DNA from: Stutzerimonas azotifigens DSM 17556
Lineage (GTDB): Bacteria > Pseudomonadota > Gammaproteobacteria > Pseudomonadales > Pseudomonadaceae
Length of the DNA: 64,000 bases
Reading direction: 5' to 3'
Assembly: GCF_000425625.1 (NCBI RefSeq)
Contig: NZ_KE384408.1
Coordinates: 1 to 64,000, forward strand
Position 1 is the stretch's first letter; each line of letters begins with the position of its first letter. The notes under the pieces are model-generated. The model had not been told where the DNA came from. It ran no database searches and was given only the letters and a program-made list of their open reading frames with translations. Position numbers and translations under genes: made by a program. This document shows positions 46,926 through 55,630 of the stretch, piece by piece.

Positions 46926-48269
46926 ATGCACAACGATAACAACGGCTACCCCTCCAGCGCCCGCGCCTGGACCACCGTGGCGATCCTCATGGTCGCCTAC
47001 GTCCTGTCGTTCATCGACCGGCAGATCCTCAACCTGCTGGTCGAGCCCATCCGCCGCGATCTGGTGATCAGCGACACCCAGATGAGCCTGCTGATGGGGC
47101 TGTCCTTCGCGATCTTCTACACGGTCTGCGGCATCCCGCTCGGGCGCCTGGCCGACAGCAGGAGCCGGCGCGGGCTGATCGCCGTCGGCATCCTGTTCTG
47201 GAGCGCGGCCACCGCGGCCTGCGGGCTGGCGCGAATGTACTGGCAGTTCCTGCTGTGCCGGATCGGCGTCGGGGTAGGGGAAGCGGCCTTGTCGCCGGCG
47301 GCCTACTCGCTGATCGCCGACAGCTTTCCGGCCGAGCGCCGGGCCACCGCGATCAGCGTCTACTCCATGGGCGTCTATCTCGGCTCGGGCATCGCTTTTT
47401 TGCTCGGCGGGCTGGTGATCCAGTTCGCCTCGGCGCAGGGCGACCTGGTGCTGCCGGTGGTGGGCGAGGTGCGCCCGTGGCAGTCGATCTTCCTCATCCT
47501 AGGCGCCGCCGGCGTGCTCTTCACCCTGCTCATGCTCGCGGTGCAGGAGCCTGCGCGACGCGGTGCCGGCGCCGGGGTGGCGGTGCCCATGGCCGAGGTC
47601 GCCCGGTATCTGCGGGCCAACCGCAAGACGGTGCTGCACCACAACTTCGGCTTCGCCTTCCTCGCCTTCGCCGGCTACGGCAGCGCCGCCTGGGTGCCGA
47701 CCTTCTATATCCGCACCTACGGCTGGAGCGCTTCGGAAGTCGGCATCGTCTACGGCAGCCTGGTGGCGGTGTTCGGCTGCCTGGGCATCGTCTTCGGCGG
47801 ACGCCTGGCCGACTGGATGGCCAGGCGCGGGCGCACCGACGCCAACATGCGGGTGGGGATGTTCGCCGCGGCGACGGCCATCCCGCTGGTGGCGCTGTTT
47901 CCGCTGATGCCCGACGGTATCTGGGCCTCGGTGCTGCTGGCGCCGACGGTGTTCTGCCTGAGCATGCCGTTCGGCGTCGCGCCGGCGGCGATCCAGGAAA
48001 TCATGCCCAACGCGATGCGCGGTCAGGCCTCGGCGATCTACCTGTTCGTCATCACCCTGTTCGGCCTCGGCGTGGGGCCGACGGCGGTCGCCGTGGTGAC
48101 CGACTACGTGTTCGGCTATGACCAGGCGCTGCGCTACTCGCTGTTGATCATCACGCTCGGCGCGGTGGTCGCCGCCTTCGGCCTGCTGGCCAGCGGGCTC
48201 GGGCCCTACCGCGAGAGCGTGGAGCGGCTGCGTGACTGGTCGACGTCCAGTCCGGCGAGTGGCGGCTGA
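46926..48269 (+). CDS. MFS transporter, spinster-like
   Basis: Twelve-helix major facilitator (447 aa). Seen: first helix VAILMVAYVLSFIDRQILNL, the MFS motif in GIPLGRLADSRSRRGLIAVG, and second-half GRLADWMARRGR. Start 46926 chosen because CGAGGAG stands just upstream and the protein begins with a short polar leader. Spinster-like members move lipids or organic acids, but the substrate here is not deducible. Confidence 0.85.
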   Translation: MHNDNNGYPSSARAWTTVAILMVAYVLSFIDRQILNLLVEPIRRDLVISDTQMSLLMGLSFAIFYTVCGIPLGRLADSRSRRGLIAVGILFWSAATAACGLARMYWQFLLCRIGVGVGEAALSPAAYSLIADSFPAERRATAISVYSMGVYLGSGIAFLLGGLVIQFASAQGDLVLPVVGEVRPWQSIFLILGAAGVLFTLLMLAVQEPARRGAGAGVAVPMAEVARYLRANRKTVLHHNFGFAFLAFAGYGSAAWVPTFYIRTYGWSASEVGIVYGSLVAVFGCLGIVFGGRLADWMARRGRTDANMRVGMFAAATAIPLVALFPLMPDGIWASVLLAPTVFCLSMPFGVAPAAIQEIMPNAMRGQASAIYLFVITLFGLGVGPTAVAVVTDYVFGYDQALRYSLLIITLGAVVAAFGLLASGLGPYRESVERLRDWSTSSPASGG

Positions 48270-48312
48270 AGGCCAAGGCCCTGCCGGCGGTGCGCATGCA
48301 CCCTACGCTTTT

Positions 48313-48444
48313 CCCTTCTCCCTCCGGGAGAAGGTGGCCCGCGGGGTCGGATGAGGGAGGGTTCGCGCCCCGTCCTCTCGCTTAAAGGTGCGTGTGGGAG
48401 CGGTCTTGACCGCGACGGAACGGCATTCGCGGTCGAGACCGCTC
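48313..48444. repeat. Intergenic palindromes (REPIN-like)
   Basis: Two elements in the 220-bp gap after the MFS gene: a CTTCTCC-CTCC-GGGAGAAGG hairpin with GGATGAGGG at 48313-48358, and a larger one at 48394-48444 whose arms are GAGCGGTCTTGACCGCGA and TCGCGGTCGAGACCGCTC. The second has the paired structure of a REPIN and may act as a transcription stop between convergent genes. Confidence 0.7.
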
Positions 48445-48490
48445 ACGGGGCTTGGCCAGGCCTTGAGCGAGCGGCGTTGCCGCGATTGGC

Positions 48491-49753
48491 TCAGGGCTCG
48501 ACCGGGCGCGAGGACTGGCGCCAGCTGCTGCCGCCGGGCAGCACCAGGTTCAGCACGATGGCGGCGATGCCGCACAGCGAGATGCCCTTGAGGCTAACGT
48601 CGCCGGCGCCGATCACCATGCCGCCGATGCCGAAGGTCAGGGTGACGGCGACGATCACCAGGTTGCGCGCCTCGGACAGGTCCACCTGGTGGCGGATCAG
48701 CGTGTTCAGGCCGACCACCGCGATGGAGCCGAACAGCAGGCAGAGGATGCCGCCCATGACCGGCACCGGGATGCTCTGCAGGGCGGCGCCGAACTTGCCG
48801 ATGAACGCCAGCACGATCGCCACGGCCGCGGCCCAGAGCATCACCCGCGGATTGAAGTTCCTGGTCAGCATCACCGCGCCTGTGACTTCCGAATAGGTGG
48901 TGTTCGGCGGCCCGCCGAACAGGCCGGCGGCGGAGGTGGCCAGGCCGTCGCCGAGCAGGGTGCGGTGCAGGCCGGGCTTGTGCAGGTAGTTCTTGCCGGT
49001 CACGGTGCCGATCGCCAGCACGTCGCCGATGTGCTCGATGGCCGGCGCGATGGCCACCGGCAGCATGAACAGGATGGCGCCCCAGTGGAATTCCGGGGCG
49101 ACGAAGTTCGGCACCGCCAGCCAGGGGGCGGCGGCGACGCCGCTGAAGTCCACCACCCCCAGCCACCAGGCGAGCAGGTAGCCGACGAACACGCCGGCGA
49201 GGATCGGCACCAGCCGCAGCAGGCCGCGGCCGACCACCGCGACCACCAGCGTGGTGATCAGCGCCGGCAGCGAGATCATCAGCGCGGTATCGTAGGGCAC
49301 CAGCTGGGCGCTGGCGTCGCCGGCCTTGCCCATCGCCATGTTGGCGGCCACCGGCGCCAGGCCGAGGCCGATGGACATGATCACCGGGCCGATCACCACC
49401 GGCGGCAGCAGGCGGTCGATGAAACCGGTGCCGCGCAGCTTCACGCCGAGCGAGAGCAGCATGTAGACCACGCCGGCGGCGACCAGCCCGCCCAGCGTCG
49501 CCGGCAGCCCGAACTCGCCCTGCGCGGCGAGGATGGGAGCGATGAAGGCGAAGCTCGAGGCGAGGAACACCGGTACCTGGTTGCGGGTGACCAGGTGGAA
49601 GATCAGCGTGCCGAGCCCCGCGGTGAACAGCGCCACGTTGGGGTCCATCCCGGTTATCAGCGGCATCAGCACCAGCGCGCCGAAGGCCACGAAGAGCATC
49701 TGCGAACCGGCCAGCGCCTGGCGCCAGACCGGGTCGTGCATGTGATCCTGCAT
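48491..49753 (-). CDS. uraA: Uracil permease (NCS2 family)
   Basis: Inner-membrane uracil:proton symporter (420 aa) with about 14 hydrophobic segments. Seen: QVPVFLASSFAFIAPI, AIEHIGDVLAIG and the NCS2 motif GLFGGPPNTTYSEVTGAV. Two bp after upp, so uptake and phosphoribosylation are coupled. ATG at 49741 (MHDPVW) is another possible start. This could also feed the rut pathway, which has no rutG. Confidence 0.95.
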   Translation of the reverse strand: MQDHMHDPVWRQALAGSQMLFVAFGALVLMPLITGMDPNVALFTAGLGTLIFHLVTRNQVPVFLASSFAFIAPILAAQGEFGLPATLGGLVAAGVVYMLLSLGVKLRGTGFIDRLLPPVVIGPVIMSIGLGLAPVAANMAMGKAGDASAQLVPYDTALMISLPALITTLVVAVVGRGLLRLVPILAGVFVGYLLAWWLGVVDFSGVAAAPWLAVPNFVAPEFHWGAILFMLPVAIAPAIEHIGDVLAIGTVTGKNYLHKPGLHRTLLGDGLATSAAGLFGGPPNTTYSEVTGAVMLTRNFNPRVMLWAAAVAIVLAFIGKFGAALQSIPVPVMGGILCLLFGSIAVVGLNTLIRHQVDLSEARNLVIVAVTLTFGIGGMVIGAGDVSLKGISLCGIAAIVLNLVLPGGSSWRQSSRPVEP

Positions 49754-49755
49754 GC

Positions 49756-50394
49756 TCAGACGTCCTTCTGCTTGGTGCCGAAGATCTTGTCGCCGGCATC
49801 GCCCAGGCCGGGAATGATGTACCCGTTGGCGTCGAGCCGCTCGTCGATCGAGGCGGTATAGATGGTGACGTCCGGGTGGGCCTTCTCCACCGCCGCGATG
49901 CCTTCCGGCGCGGCCACCAGCACCAGCGCGCGGATGTCGCGGCAGCCGGCCTTCTTCAGCATGTTGATGGTGGCGACCATGGAACCGCCGGTGGCCAGCA
50001 TCGGATCGATGATCATCGCCAGGCGCTGCTCGATCTGCGGCACCAGCTTCTCCAGATAGGTGTGTGCCTGCAACGTTTCCTCGTTGCGGGCGATGCCCAC
50101 CGCGCTGACCTTGGCGCCCGGTATCAGGCTGAGCACGCCGTCGAGCATGCCGATGCCGGCGCGCAGGATCGGCACCACGGTGATCTTCTTGCCGGAAATC
50201 TTCTCCACCTGCACGGGGCCGCACCAGCCTTCGATGTCGTAGTGCTCCAGCGGCAGGTCGCGGGTCGCTTCATAGGTCAGGATGGAGCCGACTTCCTGGG
50301 CCAGTTCGCGAAAGTTCTTGGTGCTGATGTCGGCCCGGCGCATGAGGCCGAGCTTGTGGCGGATCAGCGGGTGGCGGATCTCTTGGATGGACAT
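49756..50394 (-). CDS. upp: Uracil phosphoribosyltransferase
   Basis: Converts uracil and PRPP to UMP (212 aa). Seen: [36 protein letters not shown] loop [16 protein letters not shown] and the C-terminal [13 protein letters not shown]. Full length, first gene of upp-uraA. Confidence 0.97.
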   Translation of the reverse strand: MSIQEIRHPLIRHKLGLMRRADISTKNFRELAQEVGSILTYEATRDLPLEHYDIEGWCGPVQVEKISGKKITVVPILRAGIGMLDGVLSLIPGAKVSAVGIARNEETLQAHTYLEKLVPQIEQRLAMIIDPMLATGGSMVATINMLKKAGCRDIRALVLVAAPEGIAAVEKAHPDVTIYTASIDERLDANGYIIPGLGDAGDKIFGTKQKDV

Positions 50395-50579
50395 GGGGGA
50401 AGGGCTCCGGCGGGCAAAAAACCGGGCTAGATTAAAGCATCGCCCGGTGACCGGCTATTTCTGCGTCATATCCCCGCAGGCCTTGCTGTGCGGGTCCTGG
50501 CCCGCTATCGTCGCGCGCTTTTCTCGCGGGCGGCCTGCTAGGCTTGCTCTCGATCCCTGTTGTCCTACCGGAGAAGCTC

Positions 50580-51137
50580 ATGTCCGTCGATATCGCCCAC
50601 ATTCGCCAGGTAATGGCCGAAGCCGACTGCCTGTACACCGAAGCGCAGGTCGAAGCCGCGATCGACTCGGTGGCCGAGCAGATCAGCGCCCGCCTGGCGG
50701 ATCGCAACCCCGTGGTGTTCTGCGTGATGAATGGCGGGCTGATCTTCGCCGGCAAGCTGGTGCCCAAGCTGGCCTTCCCGCTGGAGCTGTCCTATCTGCA
50801 CGCGACCCGCTACCGCAACGAAACCAGCGGCGGCGAGCTGTTCTGGAAGGCCAAGCCGGAGATTTCCTTCATCGACCGCGACGTGCTGATCGTCGACGAC
50901 ATCCTCGACGAAGGGCACACGCTCGGCGCCATCGTCGATTTCTGCCGTCACGCCGGCGCTGCCAACGTCCACACTGCCGTGCTGATCGACAAGGATCACC
51001 AGCGCAAGTCGCGCCCGGACCTGAAGGCCGACTACGTCGGGCTGAGCTGCGTCGACCGCTACATCTTCGGCTACGGCATGGACTACAAGGGCTACTGGCG
51101 CAACGCCGCCGGCATCTACGCGGTCAAGGGGCTCTGA
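50580..51137 (+). CDS. hpt: Hypoxanthine(-guanine) phosphoribosyltransferase
   Basis: Purine-salvage transferase (185 aa). Seen: VFCVMNGGLIFAGKLV, LDEGHTL in the PRPP-binding motif VLIVDDILDEGHTLGAIV, and YVGLSCVDRYIFGYGMD near the end. GGAGAAGCTC precedes the ATG. Divergent from upp. Which 6-oxopurine it prefers cannot be read from the sequence. Confidence 0.9.
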   Translation: MSVDIAHIRQVMAEADCLYTEAQVEAAIDSVAEQISARLADRNPVVFCVMNGGLIFAGKLVPKLAFPLELSYLHATRYRNETSGGELFWKAKPEISFIDRDVLIVDDILDEGHTLGAIVDFCRHAGAANVHTAVLIDKDHQRKSRPDLKADYVGLSCVDRYIFGYGMDYKGYWRNAAGIYAVKGL

Positions 51138-51151
51138 GCCCGGGGCGCAGT

Positions 51152-51619
51152 GTGTCCAGCCCTCGTTATTTCGACAGGTCGCTGTTCCAGGCGCTGGCGG
51201 CCGCGGCGGACAACTGCCCGCGCCAGCGCCATCACCACCTGCTGCACCGCCCGGACGAGCCCTGCCAGCGCCTGCTGATGGGGTTGCAGCCGTCCACCTA
51301 CGTCGCACCGCACCGGCACCTCGACGACGACAAGGCCGAATGCTTGATCGTGCTCGGCGGACGCCTGGGCCTGCTGATCTTCGACGAGCAGGGCGGCGTT
51401 CGCGAGCAGCGGCTGCTGGAGGCGGGCGGTGATTGCCTGGGCGTCGACATCCCGCCCGGCCTTTACCACGCCCTGGTGGTGCTGGCGCCGGACAGCCTGC
51501 TGTTCGAGTGCAAGGCCGGGCCCTACCTGCCGCTGACCGACGCCGAGCGCGCACCCTGGGCTCCGCGCGAGGTGGACGTGGAGCGCTATCTCGGCTGGAT
51601 GAAGGGCTTTTTCGACTAG
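51152..51619 (+). CDS. WbuC-family cupin protein
   Basis: A 155-aa cupin: YVAPHRHLDDDKAECLIVLGGRLGLLIFD (cupin motif 1 with His pair) and GDCLGVDIPPGLYHALVVLAP (motif 2 with His). WbuC-type proteins sit in O-antigen clusters in other bacteria; here it follows hpt by 14 bp, a conserved pair in pseudomonads. GTG start. Metal binding is likely; the reaction is unknown. Confidence 0.75.
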   Translation: MSSPRYFDRSLFQALAAAADNCPRQRHHHLLHRPDEPCQRLLMGLQPSTYVAPHRHLDDDKAECLIVLGGRLGLLIFDEQGGVREQRLLEAGGDCLGVDIPPGLYHALVVLAPDSLLFECKAGPYLPLTDAERAPWAPREVDVERYLGWMKGFFD

Positions 51620-52101
51620 CGCCGAGCCGGGGCCGCATCGCGGGCTGAATGATGCAGCCCCGTTCCCGTGAATGACTCCCCCGCATCCGGGCGCTTGCCT
51701 GCCCGGCCCCCGTGCCTTCGCGTGGGGCGCTGTTTCCTTTTCTCTCACCCTCGGGGCACGAGGGTAACGCCCGGGTTCGCCCCTCGGGTTGCAACCTGCT
51801 CGCGCGCGCGGAGGCTCTAGGGCGGGCCTTGCCGCCCGGTGCGGGCGGTTTTGCCGATTGCCGCCGGGTTTTTGCACGCCGATGGTGCAAGGTGCCGGCG
51901 GCCGCTTTGCTCGGCGGCCGTTCAGGGCTAGGCTGAGCAGGTCCAGGCTCGGGCCGACAGGATCGGAAAGCCCGTCGCAGAGCCCGTCGGGACCAGGCAG
52001 TCATCCTAAAGGATGACAGACCAAATCAAACCTTAGTGCGCTTATCCACCTTCTGCCGTGTCGTTACGGTTAATGCACTCAGGAACCACCAGGAGCGCCG
52101 C
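51620..52101. other. Long leader region before the DUF1302 gene
   Basis: 480 bp without a credible gene. It contains GTGCAA/TTGCAC pieces near 51872-51891, the inverted repeat at 52000-52017, and a ribosome binding site CCAGGAGCG just before 52102. It probably holds the promoter of the DUF1302-DUF1329 operon. Confidence 0.5.
52000..52017. promoter_or_regulatory. Inverted repeat, possible operator
   Basis: GTCATCC-TAAA-GGATGAC, a perfect 7-bp dyad 85 bp before the DUF1302 start. Size and place suit an activator or repressor site; the LuxR-type regulator encoded at 55631 is a candidate binder (inference). Confidence 0.4.
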
Positions 52102-53961
52102 ATGACAACAACAAAAACAAGGCAAGGATTCTTCCAGCCGAAAACCCTCGCAGTGGCCATCGCACTGGGCGCCGTCGCCCCGGCTCATGCCGTCACCTTC
52201 AACATCGGAGAAATCGAGGGGCAGTTCGACTCCGCGCTGTCCATCGGGGCCAGCTGGGGCATGGATGATCCGGATAGGGATCTGATCGGCATCAATAACG
52301 GCGGTACTGGCTACACCCAGACGGGTGACGACGGCCGGCTGAATTTCAAGAAGGGGGAGACCTTCTCGAAGATCTTCAAGGGTGTGCACGACCTTGAGCT
52401 TCGCTATCGCGATACTGGTGTGTTCGTTCGCGGCAAGTATTGGTATGACTTCGAGCTAAAGGACGAAAACCGGCCTTGGAAGGATATCAGCGATAGCAAT
52501 CGGAAAGAGGCTGCCCAATCCTCTGGCGCACAGATTCTCGACGCATTTCTTTACCACAATTATTACCTTGGAGATTTGCCGGGTACGGTTCGCTTCGGTA
52601 GACAGGTTGTAAGTTGGGGTGAAAGCACTTTTATCGGTAACAGTATCAACTCGATTAATCCGCTCGACGCTGCTGCCTTCCGCCGCCCAGGTGCAGAAAT
52701 CAAGGAAGGCCTCATTCCGGTAAACATGCTCTATGTCTCGCAGAGTCTTACCGATCAGCTCAGCATGGAAGCCTTTTACCAGTTGGAGTGGGATCAAACC
52801 ATCGTAGATAACTGCGGAACTTTCTTCGGATCTGATGTCGCTCAGGATGGATGCGATAATAACTATCACGTCGGCAGCGGTGCGATTGCGCCGCTTGCAC
52901 CATTGGCGGCTCCCTATGGCGCAGGCTTCGATGTAACCAGTGAAGGCGTGGTTCTGCCCCGGAGTGGTGATCGGGACGCGCGCGACTCAGGGCAGTATGG
53001 ATTGGCGCTCCGCTGGCTGGCTGATACTGCGGAGTACGGCTTTTACTTTATGAATTACCATAGCCGTACGCCTTATGTTGGAACCACTACCCCAGGAATG
53101 GCCACTGCCTTGGCTCTTGGCGAGGTTGGCGTCGGTGGTGCCTTAAATGATCTCTGTGACTTCTTTGGTGGCGGTGCCGCATGCGCATCGGATGCCTTTT
53201 CCGAAACCGCTGGCGGTTTTGCCCAAAGTGTCTTCTTGGGTAATGGTCGGTACTATCTCGAGTACCCCGAGGATATTCGGCTTTATGGTCTCAGTTTTTC
53301 AACAACCCTCCCTACAGGTACTGCGTGGTCCGGGGAGATAAGCTACAGGCCTAACTTGCCGGTGCAGATTAATACCACGGATTTGTCCCGTGCCATACTT
53401 AACCCATTGGCAGGCGGGGCTGCGTCGCCGGTTCAGAGCTCGCTCGGTGCCGATAACCGTGGCTACAACCGTAAAGAAGTTACACAGATTCAGACAACCT
53501 TTACTCATTTCTTCGATCAGGTGCTTGGCGCCGGCCGTGTAACGCTTATCGGGGAAATCGGTTTTGCTCATGTCGGTGGGCTTGAAAGCGAAAATGAGCT
53601 TCGCTACGGGCGAGACGCCATTTACGGAACTCCTAGCGACGCCACTCAATTGGCGCGTTATGGAGATGACGGCTTTGTAACTTCCGACTCCTGGGGCTAC
53701 CGCCTGCGGGCCTTGGCGAACTACAGCAACGTATTCGCCGGTGTGAACCTGACGCCGAACCTGTCGTTCTCGCATGACGTGCACGGCTACGGCCCGAACA
53801 ACCTGTTTATCGAAGGCTCCAAGGCCATCAGTATCGGCGTGGATGCAGAGTACCAGAACACCTACACCGCCAGCCTGTCGTACACCGACTTCTTCGGCGG
53901 CGACTACAACGTGCTGACCGACCGCGATTTCCTCGCCTTCAGCGTGGGCGTGAACTTCTAA
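52102..53961 (+). CDS. DUF1302 outer-membrane protein
   Basis: A 619-aa exported protein with signal peptide ending APAHA and a predicted beta-barrel (many amphipathic strands, Phe-ending C-terminus AFSVGVNF). DUF1302 proteins are usually paired with DUF1329, as here, and are linked to hydrophobic-substrate or polymer (polyhydroxyalkanoate/steroid) utilisation in some bacteria. Codon use is odd: about 52300-53690 is clearly poorer in GC than both ends of the gene and the neighbours, suggesting replacement of the internal, probably surface-exposed, part. Confidence 0.85.
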   Translation: MTTTKTRQGFFQPKTLAVAIALGAVAPAHAVTFNIGEIEGQFDSALSIGASWGMDDPDRDLIGINNGGTGYTQTGDDGRLNFKKGETFSKIFKGVHDLELRYRDTGVFVRGKYWYDFELKDENRPWKDISDSNRKEAAQSSGAQILDAFLYHNYYLGDLPGTVRFGRQVVSWGESTFIGNSINSINPLDAAAFRRPGAEIKEGLIPVNMLYVSQSLTDQLSMEAFYQLEWDQTIVDNCGTFFGSDVAQDGCDNNYHVGSGAIAPLAPLAAPYGAGFDVTSEGVVLPRSGDRDARDSGQYGLALRWLADTAEYGFYFMNYHSRTPYVGTTTPGMATALALGEVGVGGALNDLCDFFGGGAACASDAFSETAGGFAQSVFLGNGRYYLEYPEDIRLYGLSFSTTLPTGTAWSGEISYRPNLPVQINTTDLSRAILNPLAGGAASPVQSSLGADNRGYNRKEVTQIQTTFTHFFDQVLGAGRVTLIGEIGFAHVGGLESENELRYGRDAIYGTPSDATQLARYGDDGFVTSDSWGYRLRALANYSNVFAGVNLTPNLSFSHDVHGYGPNNLFIEGSKAISIGVDAEYQNTYTASLSYTDFFGGDYNVLTDRDFLAFSVGVNF

Positions 53962-54080
53962 GGAGGCGTCTGTAGTGCCGCATGCCGTGGCGCGGCGGCC
54001 GGCCAGCCGGTCCCGCCCGCAGGCGCGCGATGAGTGACGGCTCCAGCCGCAACCCAGAATAACGAAGGAACTGCAAACCT

Positions 54081-55442
54081 ATGAAAACAACAAGAAAGCT
54101 ACTCAGTGTCCTGGCCTTCTCCCTGCTCGCCAGCAGCGTGATGGCCGCGGTTTCTCCCGAGGAGGCCGCCAAGCTCGGTACCAGCCTGACGCCGCTGGGC
54201 GCCGAGAAGTCCGGTAATGCCGATGGCACCATCCCCGCCTGGGACGGTGGCTTGGCTACCGATGCAGCGCCGCTGAAGAACGGGCATCTCACCAACCCGT
54301 TCGGCAATGAGCAGCCGCAGTTCGTGATCACCGCGCAGAACGCCGATCAGTACAAGGACAAGCTGTCCGAAGGCCAGATGGCGATGTTCAAGCGCTATCC
54401 GGAAACCTACAAGATCCGCGTGTTCCCGAGCCATCGCACGGCGGCGCTGCCGGATCGCATCTACGAGGCCGCGAAGAAGAGCGCGACCGGCACAGAGCTG
54501 GTCGAGGGCGGGAACGGGCTGAAGAACTTCTCGGATAGCCGCTACTACGCGTTCCCCATCCCGAAAAGCGGCATCGAGGTGATCTGGAACCACATCACCC
54601 GCTACCGCGGCGGCAACCTGCGCCGCAACATCGTCCAGGCCACGCCGCAGACCAACGGCGCCTACACGCTCGTGCACTTCGAGGACGAGGTGGCCTTCCC
54701 GAGCGACATGTCCGACCTGGACCCGCAGAAGGCCGAGAACGCGCTGCTGTTCTTCAAGCAGCGGGTCACCGCCCCGTCCCGGCTGGCCGGCAATGTGCTG
54801 CTGGTGCACGACTCGCTCGACCAGGTGAAGGAGCCGCGCCAGGCCTGGATCTACAACGCCGGCCAGCGCCGCGTGCGTCGCGCACCGCAGGTGGCCTACG
54901 ACGGCCCGGGTACCGCCGCCGACGGCATGCGTACCACCGACAACTTCGACATGTTCAGCGGCGCGCCTGACCGCTACGACTGGAAGCTGATCGGCAAGAA
55001 GGAGATGTACATCCCCTACAATAGCTACGAGATCAACTCGAACGACATCAAGTACTCGGACATCCTCAAGGCCGGCCACGTGAACCAGGACCTGGCCCGC
55101 TACGAGTTGCACCGGGTCTGGGTCGTCGAGGCGACCCTGAAGTCGGGCGAGCGCAACATCTACGCCAAGCGCCGCTTCTACGTCGACGAGGACAGCTGGA
55201 TCATCGCCCATTCCGAGCTGTACGACGGCCGCGGCCAGCTGTGGCGCGTCGGCGAAGCTCACCTGCTGCAGGAATACGAGCAACAGGTACCGGGCTACGC
55301 CTTCGAGGCCCTGTACGACATCATCTCCGGTCGCTACATCGCCATCGGCATGAGCAACGAGGAGAAGCCCTTCGAGTATGGCTACAAGGCTTCGGCGCGC
55401 GACTTCACGCCGGCAGCCCTGCGTAACGCCGGGGTCCGTTGA
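54081..55442 (+). CDS. DUF1329 outer-membrane lipoprotein-sorting-like protein
   Basis: A 453-aa exported protein with signal peptide MKTTRKLLSVLAFSLLASSV ending VMA, followed by VSPEEAAKLGTSLTPLGAEK, the family start. DUF1329 has a LolB/LolA-like fold and always travels with DUF1302; both are thought to act at the outer membrane in uptake or export of hydrophobic compounds. GC content is normal for this genome, unlike its DUF1302 partner. Ends at a strong terminator. Confidence 0.85.
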   Translation: MKTTRKLLSVLAFSLLASSVMAAVSPEEAAKLGTSLTPLGAEKSGNADGTIPAWDGGLATDAAPLKNGHLTNPFGNEQPQFVITAQNADQYKDKLSEGQMAMFKRYPETYKIRVFPSHRTAALPDRIYEAAKKSATGTELVEGGNGLKNFSDSRYYAFPIPKSGIEVIWNHITRYRGGNLRRNIVQATPQTNGAYTLVHFEDEVAFPSDMSDLDPQKAENALLFFKQRVTAPSRLAGNVLLVHDSLDQVKEPRQAWIYNAGQRRVRRAPQVAYDGPGTAADGMRTTDNFDMFSGAPDRYDWKLIGKKEMYIPYNSYEINSNDIKYSDILKAGHVNQDLARYELHRVWVVEATLKSGERNIYAKRRFYVDEDSWIIAHSELYDGRGQLWRVGEAHLLQEYEQQVPGYAFEALYDIISGRYIAIGMSNEEKPFEYGYKASARDFTPAALRNAGVR

Positions 55443-55464
55443 TCGGGCGGTATTCCCCTGCTAG

Positions 55465-55494
55465 ATAAGGCGGCCACCCGGCCGCCTTTTTTTG
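55465..55494 (+). terminator. Terminator after DUF1329
   Basis: Stem GGCGGCC (55469-55475) / GGCCGCC (55480-55486), 4-nt loop, followed by a run of seven to eight T. Separates the operon from the regulator gene. Confidence 0.85.
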
Positions 55495-55630
55495 TTGGCC
55501 GTTCGGATAGGTGATACTTTTCGGCCATTAGCCCGGAGGGATGACCCGGGAGGCTGTACAGTACGGGTCGCACGCGCTCATCGGCGCCCGCCCGTTCGTC
55601 AGGGCCAGAACAACAAGAGAGATCGTTGCC

